A program made the position numbers and the translations under genes. The notes beneath the pieces are model-generated. The model was not told the DNA's origin and did no database searches. It was given only the letters and a program-made list of their open reading frames with translations. A DNA stretch of 64,000 bases. It comes from Fulvia fulva. Its lineage: Eukaryota > Ascomycota > Dothideomycetes > Mycosphaerellales > Mycosphaerellaceae. The DNA is taken from assembly GCF_020509005.1 (NCBI RefSeq), contig NC_063012.1, positions 5,766,001 to 5,830,000 on the forward strand, written 5' to 3'. Positions 23,604 through 33,426 of the stretch are shown piece by piece; within the stretch, counting starts at the first letter, position 1; each line of letters begins with the position of its first letter.

Positions 23604-24734
23604 GAGGCGGCGGCGGCGGAGGCGGTAGTATACTAGTAGCTTTACGATACTTACGTATTAGCTATTCGAGTAAAGTCTCGCGCGGAGGTAAATAGGAGGG
23701 TCGGCGACTAGAGCGGCCCCTACCTCTATTCTATATAGTGTCTTTAGTAGCTTAGAGTCGAGTCTTTAGATCGTTAACCTCCTTCTATAGAGCCTAGTTC
23801 TTAGCTTTAGTATCCTATACCTTCTTCTTCTCCTTTTCGTAAATCTCGCTAAATTACTTATATAGGTTATTAGCCTCCCTATACTTCTTCTCTACCTTGT
23901 ATAACTTTACTAGGTTATAATCCTTCTTACTCTTTAGGTCTACGGCTATCTTCTATATTATAGCCTCCTCGCTTCGTAGTATCTTATAGATACGGTTATA
24001 CTCGGTATATAGCGTAGTATACTAGGTGTTCTAGAGGTTATTAGCTCGCTCTATTATATCGAGTTGTCTACCTTTAGTAATTACTATATTCACTACCTAT
24101 AGTACGAAGTCGTAGGTAGTCTTTAGGTACTAGGATACGAGGGTCGTAAGTTTATCTAGTATAACATTCTAGTATTCGGATACGGGAATGTACTCTACCT
24201 CGTCGAGTAATAGGTATACCTCGTCTAGGTCGCCGCCTAGGTTCTCTTCGAGCTTAAACTCGAATAGTTCTATAAAGTCAATCTTACTACCTTCTTCTCG
24301 CTCGAAGGCTTTCTAGTAAGCTTTATTAATTTCCTATTATAGCGCGATACCGGTGTCTACTATAACCCGCCGGTTATCGTCCTATATCTAACTCTAAGAA
24401 AAGGAGGAGAGGTCGGGGAAAAGAGATATACGCTACTTACCTTTACCCTTAGGCTTTAGTAGCGGTAGTATACCGCCGTTCGTCTATAAAGTTATATTAT
24501 CTAGGTTCGGGGGAGGCGTAACGATACCTATTTCCTAACTATCTACGAGCGCGCGACTACCTACTAATAATATCGCCGCGTTATATTCTCTAGGCATTTA
24601 CGCGCTATACGCCTTACCGTATTCTATATTCTAATATAACTCTATACGTTCTTCGAGTTCTATAGTTCTGTCTATTCCTACTATTACGCGTCCCTTACCT
24701 AGATCCGCGATCTAGGTAGGGTAGTAGAATAGAC
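23604..24734 (-). pseudogene. Gypsy gag 5' part and leader (inverted block)
   Basis: Collinear with Gypsy-1 9131-10,230: the leader with a 21-bp palindrome, an acidic N-terminal region, the IELFEFKLEEN-like segment near 24,240, and a Lys/Glu-rich stretch at about 23,820-24,000 that resembles a coiled coil. It is RIP-degraded. Confidence 0.6.
24697..24717. promoter_or_regulatory. Palindrome in Gypsy leader, next to LTR
   Basis: Perfect 9-bp arms ACCTAGATC/GATCTAGGT around CGC, about 18 bp downstream of the LTR end on the minus strand. Gypsy-1 has the same palindrome, RIP-altered, at about 9151-9171. It could act as an RNA dimer-initiation hairpin; this is inference. Confidence 0.4.
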
Positions 24735-24918
24735 TATAAGGGCGCGCGTACTATAGGGTCCGAATAAGAGAGTTATTATTCTACGAAGCTACGAAATAGG
24801 AGCGCGAGGCGCGGCGAAGTTATAAAGTAAAGCTAAGCCGCGCTAACCCGATACGGAAGGTCCGCGGTTCGCCCGGGCCGACGTAGCTATAGTAAAGGGT
24901 CGCAGGCTACCCGTAATA
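24735..24918 (-). repeat. Gypsy LTR within inverted block (184 bp)
   Basis: Minus strand starts TATTACGG (TGTTACGG before RIP) and ends CTTATA. It is flanked by pol end on one side and gag on the other. Confidence 0.8.
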
Positions 24919-25262
24919 GTACCCCCCCTCTTAAAACGCGTCTTAGTCCTCTAAGCGTTATCTATCTTATACGGCTACTTGTCCGTACTACTCTATAACC
25001 GTATAAAACTCTAATTATCCTCTAATACCTTATTATTATCTAGTAATACATCTATATCCAGTCTATCTATAACTAGCCTATCCGCGACCGGCTCTCTTCG
25101 AGAAATACTTAGGGGGACCTAATTATATAGAGCTACGAAGCCTATAGGCATAGACAGCTCCGGCCGGTTATAGTAAAAGTCTATAATAGCGGCGGCCGCG
25201 TGATTAAATATATTCTTAGCCGGTTACTAGGTCTTACTATCCTCCTTATTCTAATATCTAAG
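24919..25262 (-). pseudogene. Gypsy pol 3' end (inverted block)
   Basis: Matches 53,430-54,085 on the opposite strand, including the G-rich polypurine tract next to the LTR. Only the C-terminal tail of pol is present. Confidence 0.6.
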
Positions 25263-26035
25263 GTAGACGGCCTTCGTTTTATATATAGATAGATATAGGC
25301 TAACCCTTAGAGAAGTATTAAGCCGAGGATCCCCGTGCCTAGACAACAATTATTTAACGAGTTTAAGACTAGTAAAGAACTACTAGATTGGATAACGCGC
25401 TAGTACGGTACCCGTAACGAAGGAACTAAGGCTATAGTTAATATCGCTACCTATAAGTAGGAGTAGGGCGAGACCTTTATTACCTTCTACGCTCGCTACT
25501 CGAAGCTACGTACCTAGATAGAGTAGACCGACGAGACTAAGCTAATACTATTTCGTAACCGCCTAAACCGTAAGTACTTTATTAAGACTTTCCGCGATAG
25601 GGAAGTAGATAGACGCTTATACGATATATAGGATATTATTAAGGAATATACGGTATTAGATAAGAGCTTCTACGAGACCGACCGACTATATCTATAGAAG
25701 GAGCGCCTACGTAGCAACCCTAATTCGAATAATAACGGCGTATAGGGCGGTAGTAATACCGTAGGCGCCGTAGCTACTAGTACGACCGCTATAATCGTCT
25801 AGCGACTACTATAATACGTAGGTACGAAGAAGAAGGAGGACCTACCGGGTCACTTATAGAACCTGCCTTTATTAAACCGTAAGTAGCGTAAGGACCTTAA
25901 GAAGTAGGGTAAGTACTACTGCTACCGTATAGGCTCGTACGTATTAACGAACCCCGAATACCCGATATATAGTTACGACGGCGACTACCGCTCTCTACGC
26001 CTACGAAACAATCCGAACCTTAGCTCCCTTACTAC
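25263..26035 (+). pseudogene. Gypsy-2 gag, middle part, RIP-degraded
   Basis: Collinear with Gypsy-1 10,510-11,305. It includes the capsid-like block (NEFKTSKELLDWITR-like) and the cysteine/tyrosine-rich stretch near 25,910-25,930. It is interrupted at 26035 by Gypsy-Q and resumes at 44598, with ACTAC duplicated at the two borders. Confidence 0.75.
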
Positions 26036-26360
26036 TATTAACGAGCTAAGGGCCCCTTTAGACCCTGAAATTTGCGCGTCGAATCTCGGTAACCTTTAAC
26101 GGTTAATTACGTAGTAGGGGTATGTAGGGGTACTACTAAGATATATATAGCTAGGAGGCGACCTTAGTAGGAAGCTAGGATTTACGAGGAATTTCTCTAT
26201 AAGGCAAAAATACGGGAATCTAAAAATTTCAGATTTATTATCTTTTAGGATCACTATATATATTTTATAGCCCGCTCGCCGGTAAGTATATATACCTACG
26301 CGTAAGCTATCCTAAGGTCACTAGGCGCGCCCCTACTTACTAGGGTAATTAGTCGTCTAT
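26036..26360 (+). repeat. 5' LTR of Gypsy-Q (325 bp)
   Basis: Begins TATTAACGAG (TGTTAACGAG before RIP) and ends GTCTAT. It matches the 3' LTR after removing LINE-G, with mostly C/T and G/A differences. Confidence 0.85.
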
Positions 26361-26563
26361 ATTTTAGTAGTTAATAAGGGGGGTTTCAAGTATATACCCG
26401 GTGGCATTATTAGTACATCTTAGCAAAATCAAGGTCAAGGTCGACTCGAAGTCGAAATCTTAAGGTATTAAGGCACCTAAGGTCAAGGCTCTTAGTAATA
26501 AGCAAAGCAAGTATAACGTCACGAGCAAGGTTACGGTTACGAATAAGGTTATAAGTTTTAGTT

Positions 26564-27972
26564 ATGTCTTTATCGAGGTTCGAGTCGTTTGCTAGTATTA
26601 GAGCTGGCTAAGAGTTACTAGAAAGTCTAACGAAGGCCTATAGGCCTTATAGGGAGGCTATAATCCTAGAAGGGATAGAAGACTCGGATAGCGACGAATA
26701 CAATACCCCGGAGGCTTTAGGCTCTAATAAGGGCAAGGAAAGAGCACGACAAAATAACTAAGAAGAGGATGACTCAAATAAGGGCACTATAACGTTAGGA
26801 ATGCCCTATAGCCCGGATACGATAGCAGTATTGTTTAGCCGTCTTACTATTACTATAGAAAATGTAGGACCTCGCTTCCCTACTCTAGGGAGTCCGGAAA
26901 ACCCCCTCTTTAATAGTAGGAACGCTACTAAATTCTAGGAGAGGTTTAATGATCTTATAGACTAGTATCTACTAAGGCTATTAATTAAGAAAGACAACTT
27001 CTAGGGTCGTTTCGAGCGTAACTACGAGACCACTATCCGACGTTTAGTAATAAGGTTAGAGGGGTAGCAAGTGAGGCGGAGCACCTTTAGGAGGTCCTTC
27101 TTAGCTGAATTTTCGAGATTCGATACCTATTCGATATTAGGAAGTCGAGAATATCTAGAAGAGATAGTCCGGGCCGAGTAAGGGAAAAGCCCTAAGGAAC
27201 AGGATATAAAGGAGTTTATCCGTCTCTTCGTAGCCTCTAGTGACCTAATTGATCCTAAAGACCTCGATAACAGCTCCCGTAGCCGTCTTCTACTTTAGGG
27301 GCTCCTAGAGTCAGTTACTAAGGTAGTTTATAAGAAATGTAGGCTCTATCCGAAGTAGCCTAAGAAGTTTCGGCGCTTTTAAAAGATACTAGACGAGGCG
27401 ACAAGTATTGCTAATAGTAAAGAAGGATAGAAGGCCGTATATACGGACTTTCTACTTACTTTACCGTAGCTTTATCGGTCAGTTATAAAGTAGATGCCGC
27501 GCTTGATCCCTAAGATTAATATACTTAACAAACTAGCTATTTCCGCTACTATCGACGATGACCTTATTTAGAAAATAGTAGAAATGAGTATTTGGGCTTA
27601 CTAACGAGGTCGCGCGGCGGAGGTTAGATCCTTTAACCCTAGTGAAAATCAAAGGTCTATATAACTAGAAAACCCCGATCGCGTGCCTAAACTATAGGTT
27701 TACTTAATATAGCGCCCGTAGTTATAGAACCGCGAGTAGTCTAAAGCGCTTAATAGGTGCTATTATAACTATAGTAGTACGGAACATTAGGCTAATAGGT
27801 GCCCCGCGATGCTATTCCTTATCTTATAAGGGTATGTCTTTTTAGCGACGAACAACTAGTAGTACCTAGGAAAGAAGACCGATCTAAATCCCCCTAAGTT
27901 TAACTTCCGACGGGACTATAGCAAACCTAAGCTCCTTTATATACTTCCGTAGCTTAAGGAACACTATGGCCC
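26564..27972 (+). pseudogene. Gypsy-Q gag, RIP-degraded, cut by Copia-1
   Basis: ATG at 26564 (MSLSRFESFASIRAG). The frame can be followed with TAG stops through VGPRFPTLGSPENPLF, a KRFNDLID-like block and a FLAEFSRFDTYS-like block. A CX2-type knuckle remnant lies near 27,760-27,800 (CYYNYSSTEH then NRCPAML, with cysteines changed to tyrosine by RIP). The frame continues across Copia-1 at 33427. Confidence 0.75.
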
Positions 27973-27977
27973 GATTC

Positions 27978-28195
27978 TGTTAAACAGGTACGAGTTGCGC
28001 AGCAGTGGAAGACGGCGGATCACACGAAAGACGAAGAAGGACCTAATGGGATAGCGTGTATCTACATACAGTATCGCCGGTGTTGGTGTAGGTGTTTCAG
28101 GAGGGACAGCTGTACTCAGGACTTGACTAGCAAGCCCTGATTACTAATCCCCCTAAGCACCTAATGTTGACCCTATGACCTGCATATTCTCAACA
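27978..28195 (-). repeat. Copia-1 3' LTR (218 bp)
   Basis: Ends in TGTT..AACA. Next to it, 28196-28203 (minus strand AGTGGGAG) is the likely polypurine tract. Confidence 0.95.
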
Positions 28196-28229
28196 CTCCC
28201 ACTCAGGTCAGAAGGTCTCAAACAATCCC

Positions 28230-30469
28230 TTATACAAGCTGGAGCTGCCTTACAAAGTTTTGAAACTGCTGGCCATTGAGGGGCTTAGCCAGCCTATCAG
28301 CAACTATGTCCTTTATATGGCAGTAATCCACTGCAATCTTCCTTTGCCACGAGAGATTCCTGACATAGTGGTATGCAACATCAATATGCTTTGACCTGTC
28401 ATGGACATGGGCATCTTTGACAAAGGTCAAAGCTGCTTGGTTGTCACCCATAAGCTCCACGGGTCTCAGCTCATCAACAGTACTGCTTGCCTTGATCCTA
28501 GGTTGGAATGAACACTCTCCAACCAGGTCAGGACACCTCATCTCCCTAAGGACTGCAGCAAGAAACTGTGACTGCTTGGCTGCTGCATTCATGGCCATGA
28601 ACTCAGCCTCCATTGTTGATGTGGCAACAGACTTCTGCTTCCTACTCATCCAGGACATAGGTGATCCACAAAGGAACCATATATGTCCAAGGATTAAGAC
28701 TCTGTCTGCCTTGTCCATAGCATAACCAGAATCTGAGTATCCCTGGAGAATACCTCCTCCTCTTCTGTACATCAAGCCCAGGTCCGGGTATGATCTCAGA
28801 TACCTGGAGAGTTTCTTCAAAGCTCTAAGATGTTGCTTTGGAGGGTCAGCAACATATGAGCTGATTCTTCCAAGGGGGAAAGCAAGGTCTGGCCTTGTCA
28901 TTGTCATTGGCCACATCCAGGTACCATTGCAACCCTGGTACTCCTGTTTGTTGCACCTCTCATCCATAGTAGCTGAAGGTCTCAGATCCTCATAGCTGTC
29001 TATAGGTGAGAGTGTGGGTGTGGCCTTCTCTGGAGAGATGCCCATCTTGGCAAGGTTAGTTTGGATGTAGTGTCCTTGATCAAGCTTTACAGTGCCTTGG
29101 GACCTGTCTCTTATAATCCTCATTCCAAGGATCTTCGTAGGTTCACCAAGATCTTTAATCTTAAACACTTTTCCAAGCTCAGCCTTAAACCACTGAACAT
29201 CTGACAGCTTTGGAGCTGCAATGGGGATGTCATCCACATAGGTGAGGACCATGAGGTCTCTTCCTCTGTGGATGAGTAGGCATGGATCCACCTGGGACTA
29301 GGTGGATCCAATCTGTTCTAGCTTGGCAACACAGAGCTTGTTCCAATCTCTAGCTGCTTGCTTCAGTCCATACAGGCTTCTAAGGACCTTGAAGACCATA
29401 TTTGGTGGAATTTCAACACCTAGGGGTGGGATCATGTAGATGTCTTCAAGAAGGCTGCTTTCGGTGAAAGCATTGTTCACATCCACCTGGTGTATCTCAA
29501 GATCTCTCTCACATACTACAGCCATGAAGACCCTAAGGGTATCATGCCTAACAGTAGGTGCAAAGGTCTCTTCAAAGTCAACACCATATTTCTGTGAAAA
29601 CCCTCTTGCAACCAGTCTTGCCTTGAACTCTTCAATGGCTCCACTGATCATTCTTTTCACATCAAAAACCCACTTAGATGTAACCAGGCTTGCACCCCTT
29701 GGTGGTACAACTGAATCCAAGGTGTTGTTGCTTCCTAAGGCAATAAGTTCTTTCTGGATTGCCTCTTTCCACATATGTCCCCAATTGGGGTCTCCCACTG
29801 CCTCCTTATAGGACTTTAGGATTGGCACTTCCTGCTGGTAGGCTATGGCCTGCCTAACAGCAGCAAATGCATATCCCTCCACATCATTCAGGATTTCCTC
29901 AACCCAGCTCATAGTTGGATCAAGATGAAACATCTGAGCAATCAATGCCCTATGATGCTTGGCTTCATGCTCAGCAAAGCCATCATCTTCATCCCCCCTT
30001 GACCTCTTGTTGCCTGCAAGCTGAGGTGGCTGTTGAGGTTGATCCTCCTGAACAAGTTCCTCTTCCTTTTCTTTTCTTGGAGTCCCCTCTACTCCACTCT
30101 TCTGGTACACTCTAATGTCTTTTGGAGGTTGGGGAAGTTGCACAAACAGAGGCTTTGCCTGGAGCTGCTGTGGCTGCATTGATGAACTGGAGACCTGAGC
30201 AGGAGGTCTTCCAACGGGGTTTCTCTTCAGGGCTCTGCTTGACTGGTTTGTGAAGGTGATGCCAAGATCCATATCACCCCCCCCCCCTTCTCATTCTCAA
30301 ACCAGTCAACTTGCCCGTGTGTTTTGATGGCTTTCATGTCAGGCTCCCAGAAGAGCCATTGCTTTGTGGTGTCCTCCACATAGCCAACAAAGACAACTTC
30401 TTTACCCCTATTCATGAGCTCGTCACTTCTCAAGCCTTGAGGTTGGGATCTCGGGTCTACACAGACCAC
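28230..30469 (-). pseudogene. Copia-1 pol: integrase C-terminus, reverse transcriptase, RNase H
   Basis: Three open segments. 30227-30469 reads GCKAVV..ELMNRGKEVVFVGYVEDTTKQW, the end of integrase. 29298-30272 includes KWVFDVKRMISG, RLVARGFSQKYGVDFEETFAPTVR and QVDVNNAFTESSL. 28230-29291 includes the YVDDI catalytic motif at about 29,230, then RNase H with YSDSG, EAEFMAM, MGDNQAAL and ADRLAKPLNGQQF. The first break is a frameshift in an 11-C run (30277-30287). The second is a TAG at 29295, where the flanks read IGST then SQVDPC; this stop is also in Copia-2. Confidence 0.93.
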
Positions 30470-30481
30470 TGCTTTACATCC

Positions 30482-31840
30482 CTAGACTCTCAAATGGTCA
30501 ACTGATGGTACCTGGCCAGTGAAGGCTTCTTCTAGTAAAAGAGTAGTACCATCTATTATTGGTCCATTTGGAAGTCTGTTTCTGACCACAGTTTGAGCAA
30601 TAAGGGCCTCTAGCCAGAATTCAACTGGCATACTCGAGTCCTTAAGCATAGCTCTCACTGTATTCTCAGAGGCTTGGATTGACCTTTCCACAGGTCCATT
30701 CTGAAGTGAGTTGTAGGCATCAGTTGTGTCCATCTGAATGCCAAACTCCTTCTCCCACTGTTTTAGCAAGGAAAGAATTTCCCTTGCACCATCACTACGG
30801 ATTGCAGATAGAAAACACCTTGAGCTGTTCTCTACCTGAACCTTCCATTCCTTTAGAGCTGTAGGAGCATCACTCCTAGCCTTCAAAGGGATTACCTACT
30901 TCTTCCTCAAGAAGTTGTCTACAATCTCAAGCCAGTACTTGAAGCCAAGTCTTGAGACTGCCCCTTGAAAAGGCCCACAGATGTCAATAGAGATGAGGGC
31001 CAGCCTCTCTCCTTTCCTCTCTGTGGCAGGTCCTTTGAACTTCCTCATGTTTGCAAGGGAGCAGATCTTGCAGTTCTGGTGTTCAGAAGGAACAGGAATG
31101 GGATCTTTCTTGTCAGTGACTCTATGCAGGTTTCTTAGCAGTCCCTTGCTAAGGTGTGCACATCTTCTATGCTATAGCTCCCACTGGTCCTGGGACTCAG
31201 TGGCAGTCATAGCCTGTTCCAATTCACACTCAAAATGTGTACCTAACTTGGACAGATCCAAGTCATGCTCCTGTAGAGAGGCATATGCTTGAGGCATAGC
31301 TTCAAGCTGCTCTGAAACACTTTGAATGAATGGAACACCCCCTCTCAGTTTTGTCTGGACAACAGGTTTTCCAGAAAGGGATTTAAGGGTGAAACTGGGT
31401 GGTTGGACAGCAAATTGTTGGCTGAACTGATTCCAAGAAACAAGACTAACTCCAAGGCCAGGAACAAACAAGACATTTTCTAAGACAATTTGCTTTCCAG
31501 AAGGACCACCCATTACTGCACTTCCCATATGTGTAGCTTGTAGATAGCCACCCCCAACCTTGATCCACTTCCTCTTTTGAAGAGGCTTCAGTGTCCTGAA
31601 TAGTGAATCTTGGTCAGTCATATGTGATGAAGCACAAGAGTCAAGCAACCACTCGGACGAGGGGTACTTGCCCTTGGCTTCCACAGTGGAATGGGCAACC
31701 TCATCAACATCATCATCTTCTGATGGTATCTCAGGGTCTGATGCGTCTTCCTGGGTCGCACGGGCCCTTGCAGGCTTCTTACTAGAGGAGGCCTTTGGCT
31801 TGCGGCTCTCCTTCATCTGCTTTGCAAGGTCCGTCATCAC
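30482..31840 (-). pseudogene. Copia-1 protease and integrase, broken by TAG stops
   Basis: 31172-31840 holds the protease, with WLLDSCASSHMT (DSCAS in place of the usual DSGAS/DTGA) and the downstream GLGVSLVSWNQF block. After a TAG at 31169 the pre-integrase region (HRRCAHLSKGLLRN, then HQNCKIC) follows. The integrase core follows in turn: SIDICGPF (first Asp), AIRSDGAREI (second Asp), NGPVERSIQ (Glu). A TAG at about 30895 replaces the Trp that Copia-2 still has in RKKWVVPL. A TAG at 30479 interrupts the expected LRVWGCKAVV. Confidence 0.92.
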
Positions 31841-31867
31841 CTTGAGGACATCACGAAGGTTTGGTGA

Positions 31868-32707
31868 TCATGACCTCCTACGAGGTGGTGACGGTTGTCT
31901 CTTAGCAGGGTAGGTAACCCTAGCTAGTTTGTCCTTGTTCCTAACAGCCTGCTGAGCTGCAGAAAGGTGTGGGCACTTGCTCATAAAATGGTCACCATTG
32001 CAGAGATGGCACGTGAGCTTGCCCTGGAAACCCTTCTTAGCGAACATGGCTGTCCCTTGATGAATCATTGATTCTTGCTTCTCCCTAAGGATTGCAAGAA
32101 TGTCTTGTGGTGAGAGATTCACCTGGGCATCAATTGCATCGCGAATTGAGCCAAATGAGTCTGGCAGAGCTGCTAAGAGTTGCTGGATCTTTCTGTGCTC
32201 AGTCTTGATGTCTTGGAACTGAGGCGAGATTAAAACAGCTCTCCTTGCAATTGAGCTAAGCTCCTGCCAGGCGTCATCTATTGACTGGTCCTCTGTCATC
32301 ACGAAATTGGTGTATTGCTGAAGCAAACTTCTTCCAGTAGCGAGAAGTCTTCTCTTGTATTTGGCTTCAGCCCATTCCCACAACTCCTTCGCATGCCGGA
32401 TCTCGTATGTCATCTCTTGGTCATCTGTCGACAGACAGATGTACATCTCATACAGGGCCGTTGCATTGTGCCGTCTGTACGATGCCTTCCTTATCGCTTG
32501 ATCTAAAGGAAGGGATGACTCCGATAATGTAGAGGGTGTCGCTATAGATGGGGTTGCAGCGGGAATGTCCGTAATGATGTCTTCGAGGACCCAGTCAACC
32601 TGCTTTGATACCAGGTGTATTCTCATCAGCTTGAACCATGTTTCGTGGTTCTCTCTTGTCAGAACAGGTGCTGCTCTCTTTCTTGTAAACCCAGTCTCGT
32701 TCTCCAT
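31868..32707 (-). CDS. gag: Copia-1 Gag, open (279 aa), first part of the polyprotein
   Basis: ATG at 32707 (MENETGFTRKRAAPVL). The N-terminus matches the UBN2/Gag-polypeptide family of Copia elements (NHETWFKLMRIHLVSK). A central helical capsid-like domain follows, with LLAALPDSFGSIRDAI, and then a CCHC knuckle CHLCNGDHFMSKC near residues 236-248. The frame ends at TGA (31865-31867), in a SPPRRRS context where Copia-2 reads through (SPSLRDIL), so Gag is normally fused to protease. This block is much more diverged from Copia-2 than the rest of the element and is CpG-rich, unlike Copia-1 pol. Confidence 0.9.
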   Translation of the reverse strand: MENETGFTRKRAAPVLTRENHETWFKLMRIHLVSKQVDWVLEDIITDIPAATPSIATPSTLSESSLPLDQAIRKASYRRHNATALYEMYICLSTDDQEMTYEIRHAKELWEWAEAKYKRRLLATGRSLLQQYTNFVMTEDQSIDDAWQELSSIARRAVLISPQFQDIKTEHRKIQQLLAALPDSFGSIRDAIDAQVNLSPQDILAILREKQESMIHQGTAMFAKKGFQGKLTCHLCNGDHFMSKCPHLSAAQQAVRNKDKLARVTYPAKRQPSPPRRRS

Positions 32708-33196
32708 TTTTTGTAAGTTGAGGGACAGGTTGGCTGCCCTTAGGTAAAAGGATGTATTCGGTCGTACGCGATCGGATCGAAATGGGATAAAACGAACGCG
32801 AGGTTGATGGCGGAAAGGATGGCTATCCGCCGGAAAGGGGAGGAAAGTCGAAGGATCGTGTTGGTGCTAAGACACTGTAGCGTAACTCTCTCAGCAGAGG
32901 GGGTTTCTGAGACACTGCGGCTCTCTCAGAATGAACAGTTAGTCGATGCGAACGCGATGTCCGGAGAGCGACTCTTCTCAGTAAGCTCGCCCACTTGTCT
33001 GAGGTATTGACACAGGCTCCCTGACTCGGAGTCTGACAGTGCCTCACTAGGCTCTTTCACGTCTTATATGCACCTACAGCACGGCTGTAGCTTCCTGTGC
33101 AAGGCGGGTGCGGCCTCCAGTCTGCCTTCCTTTTGTTCTGAAGAGGAATAACTCCAATACGACTTTGTCGAGGGTGAAACACCGAGTTGCTAACCC
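32708..33196 (-). promoter_or_regulatory. Copia-1 leader (5' UTR / packaging region)
   Basis: About 490 bp between primer site and gag ATG, CpG-rich. It contains repeated copies of CTCTCTCAG and GAGACACTG (32,885-32,935). The LTR-proximal part (32,925 onward) is nearly identical to Copia-2; the gag-proximal part is diverged. Packaging and dimerisation signals are expected here but cannot be identified. Confidence 0.5.
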
Positions 33197-33208
33197 GGGC
33201 TCATAACC
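33197..33208 (-). promoter_or_regulatory. Copia-1 primer binding site (half-tRNA type, initiator Met)
   Basis: Minus strand GGTTATGAGCCC lies right after the 5' LTR. Its complement GGGCTCATAACC is the anticodon stem-loop sequence of eukaryotic initiator tRNA-Met (CAT anticodon), not the 3' acceptor end. Drosophila copia is known to prime from an internal tRNA-iMet fragment in the same way. The same 12 bases occur in Copia-2 at 53081-53092. Confidence 0.7.
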
Positions 33209-33426
33209 TGTTAAACAGGTACGAGTTGCGCAGCAGTGGAAGACGGCGGATCACACGAAAGACGAAGAAGGACCTAATGGGATAGCGTGTATCTACATAC
33301 AGTATCGCCGGTGTTGGTGTAGGTGTTTCAGGAGGGACAGCTGTACTCAGGACTTGACTAGCAAGCCCTGATTACTAATCCCCCTAAGCACCTAATGTTG
33401 ACCCTATGACCTGCATATTCTCAACA
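33209..33426 (-). repeat. Copia-1 5' LTR (218 bp)
   Basis: Same length and, by eye, same sequence as 27978-28195. Confidence 0.95.

Larger units (their letters stand above)
23589..25262 (-). mobile_element. Inverted Gypsy block: pol end - LTR - gag
   Basis: Read on the minus strand it is the 3' end of a Gypsy pol (25262 to 24919, matching 53,430-54,085), a complete 184-bp LTR, then leader and gag 5' part (matching 9131-10,230). It directly abuts plus-strand gag of Gypsy-2, whose 5' part and 5' LTR are otherwise missing. The simplest reading is that the front of Gypsy-2, already joined to an upstream copy through a shared LTR, was inverted in place. The left breakpoint has a 14-bp inverted repeat. 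Confidence 0.7.
27978..33426 (-). mobile_element. Copia-1: Ty1/Copia retrotransposon with identical LTRs
   Basis: 5449 bp, 218-bp LTRs (27978-28195 and 33209-33426) that I read as identical, and a GATTC duplication (27973-27977 and 33427-33431). Minus-strand order: 5' LTR, half-tRNA primer site, leader, gag with CCHC knuckle, protease, integrase, reverse transcriptase, RNase H, purine tract, 3' LTR. Integrase before RT defines Copia. The insertion is recent by LTR identity, yet the coding frame has four TAG stops, one TGA and one frameshift. It sits in Gypsy-Q gag. Confidence 0.97.

Noticed and set aside
33197..33208. Possible tRNA-Met gene fragment at the tRNA-like sequence
   Set aside because: Only the anticodon arm matches, there is no cloverleaf around it, and it lies exactly at the LTR border in both Copias, as a primer site should.
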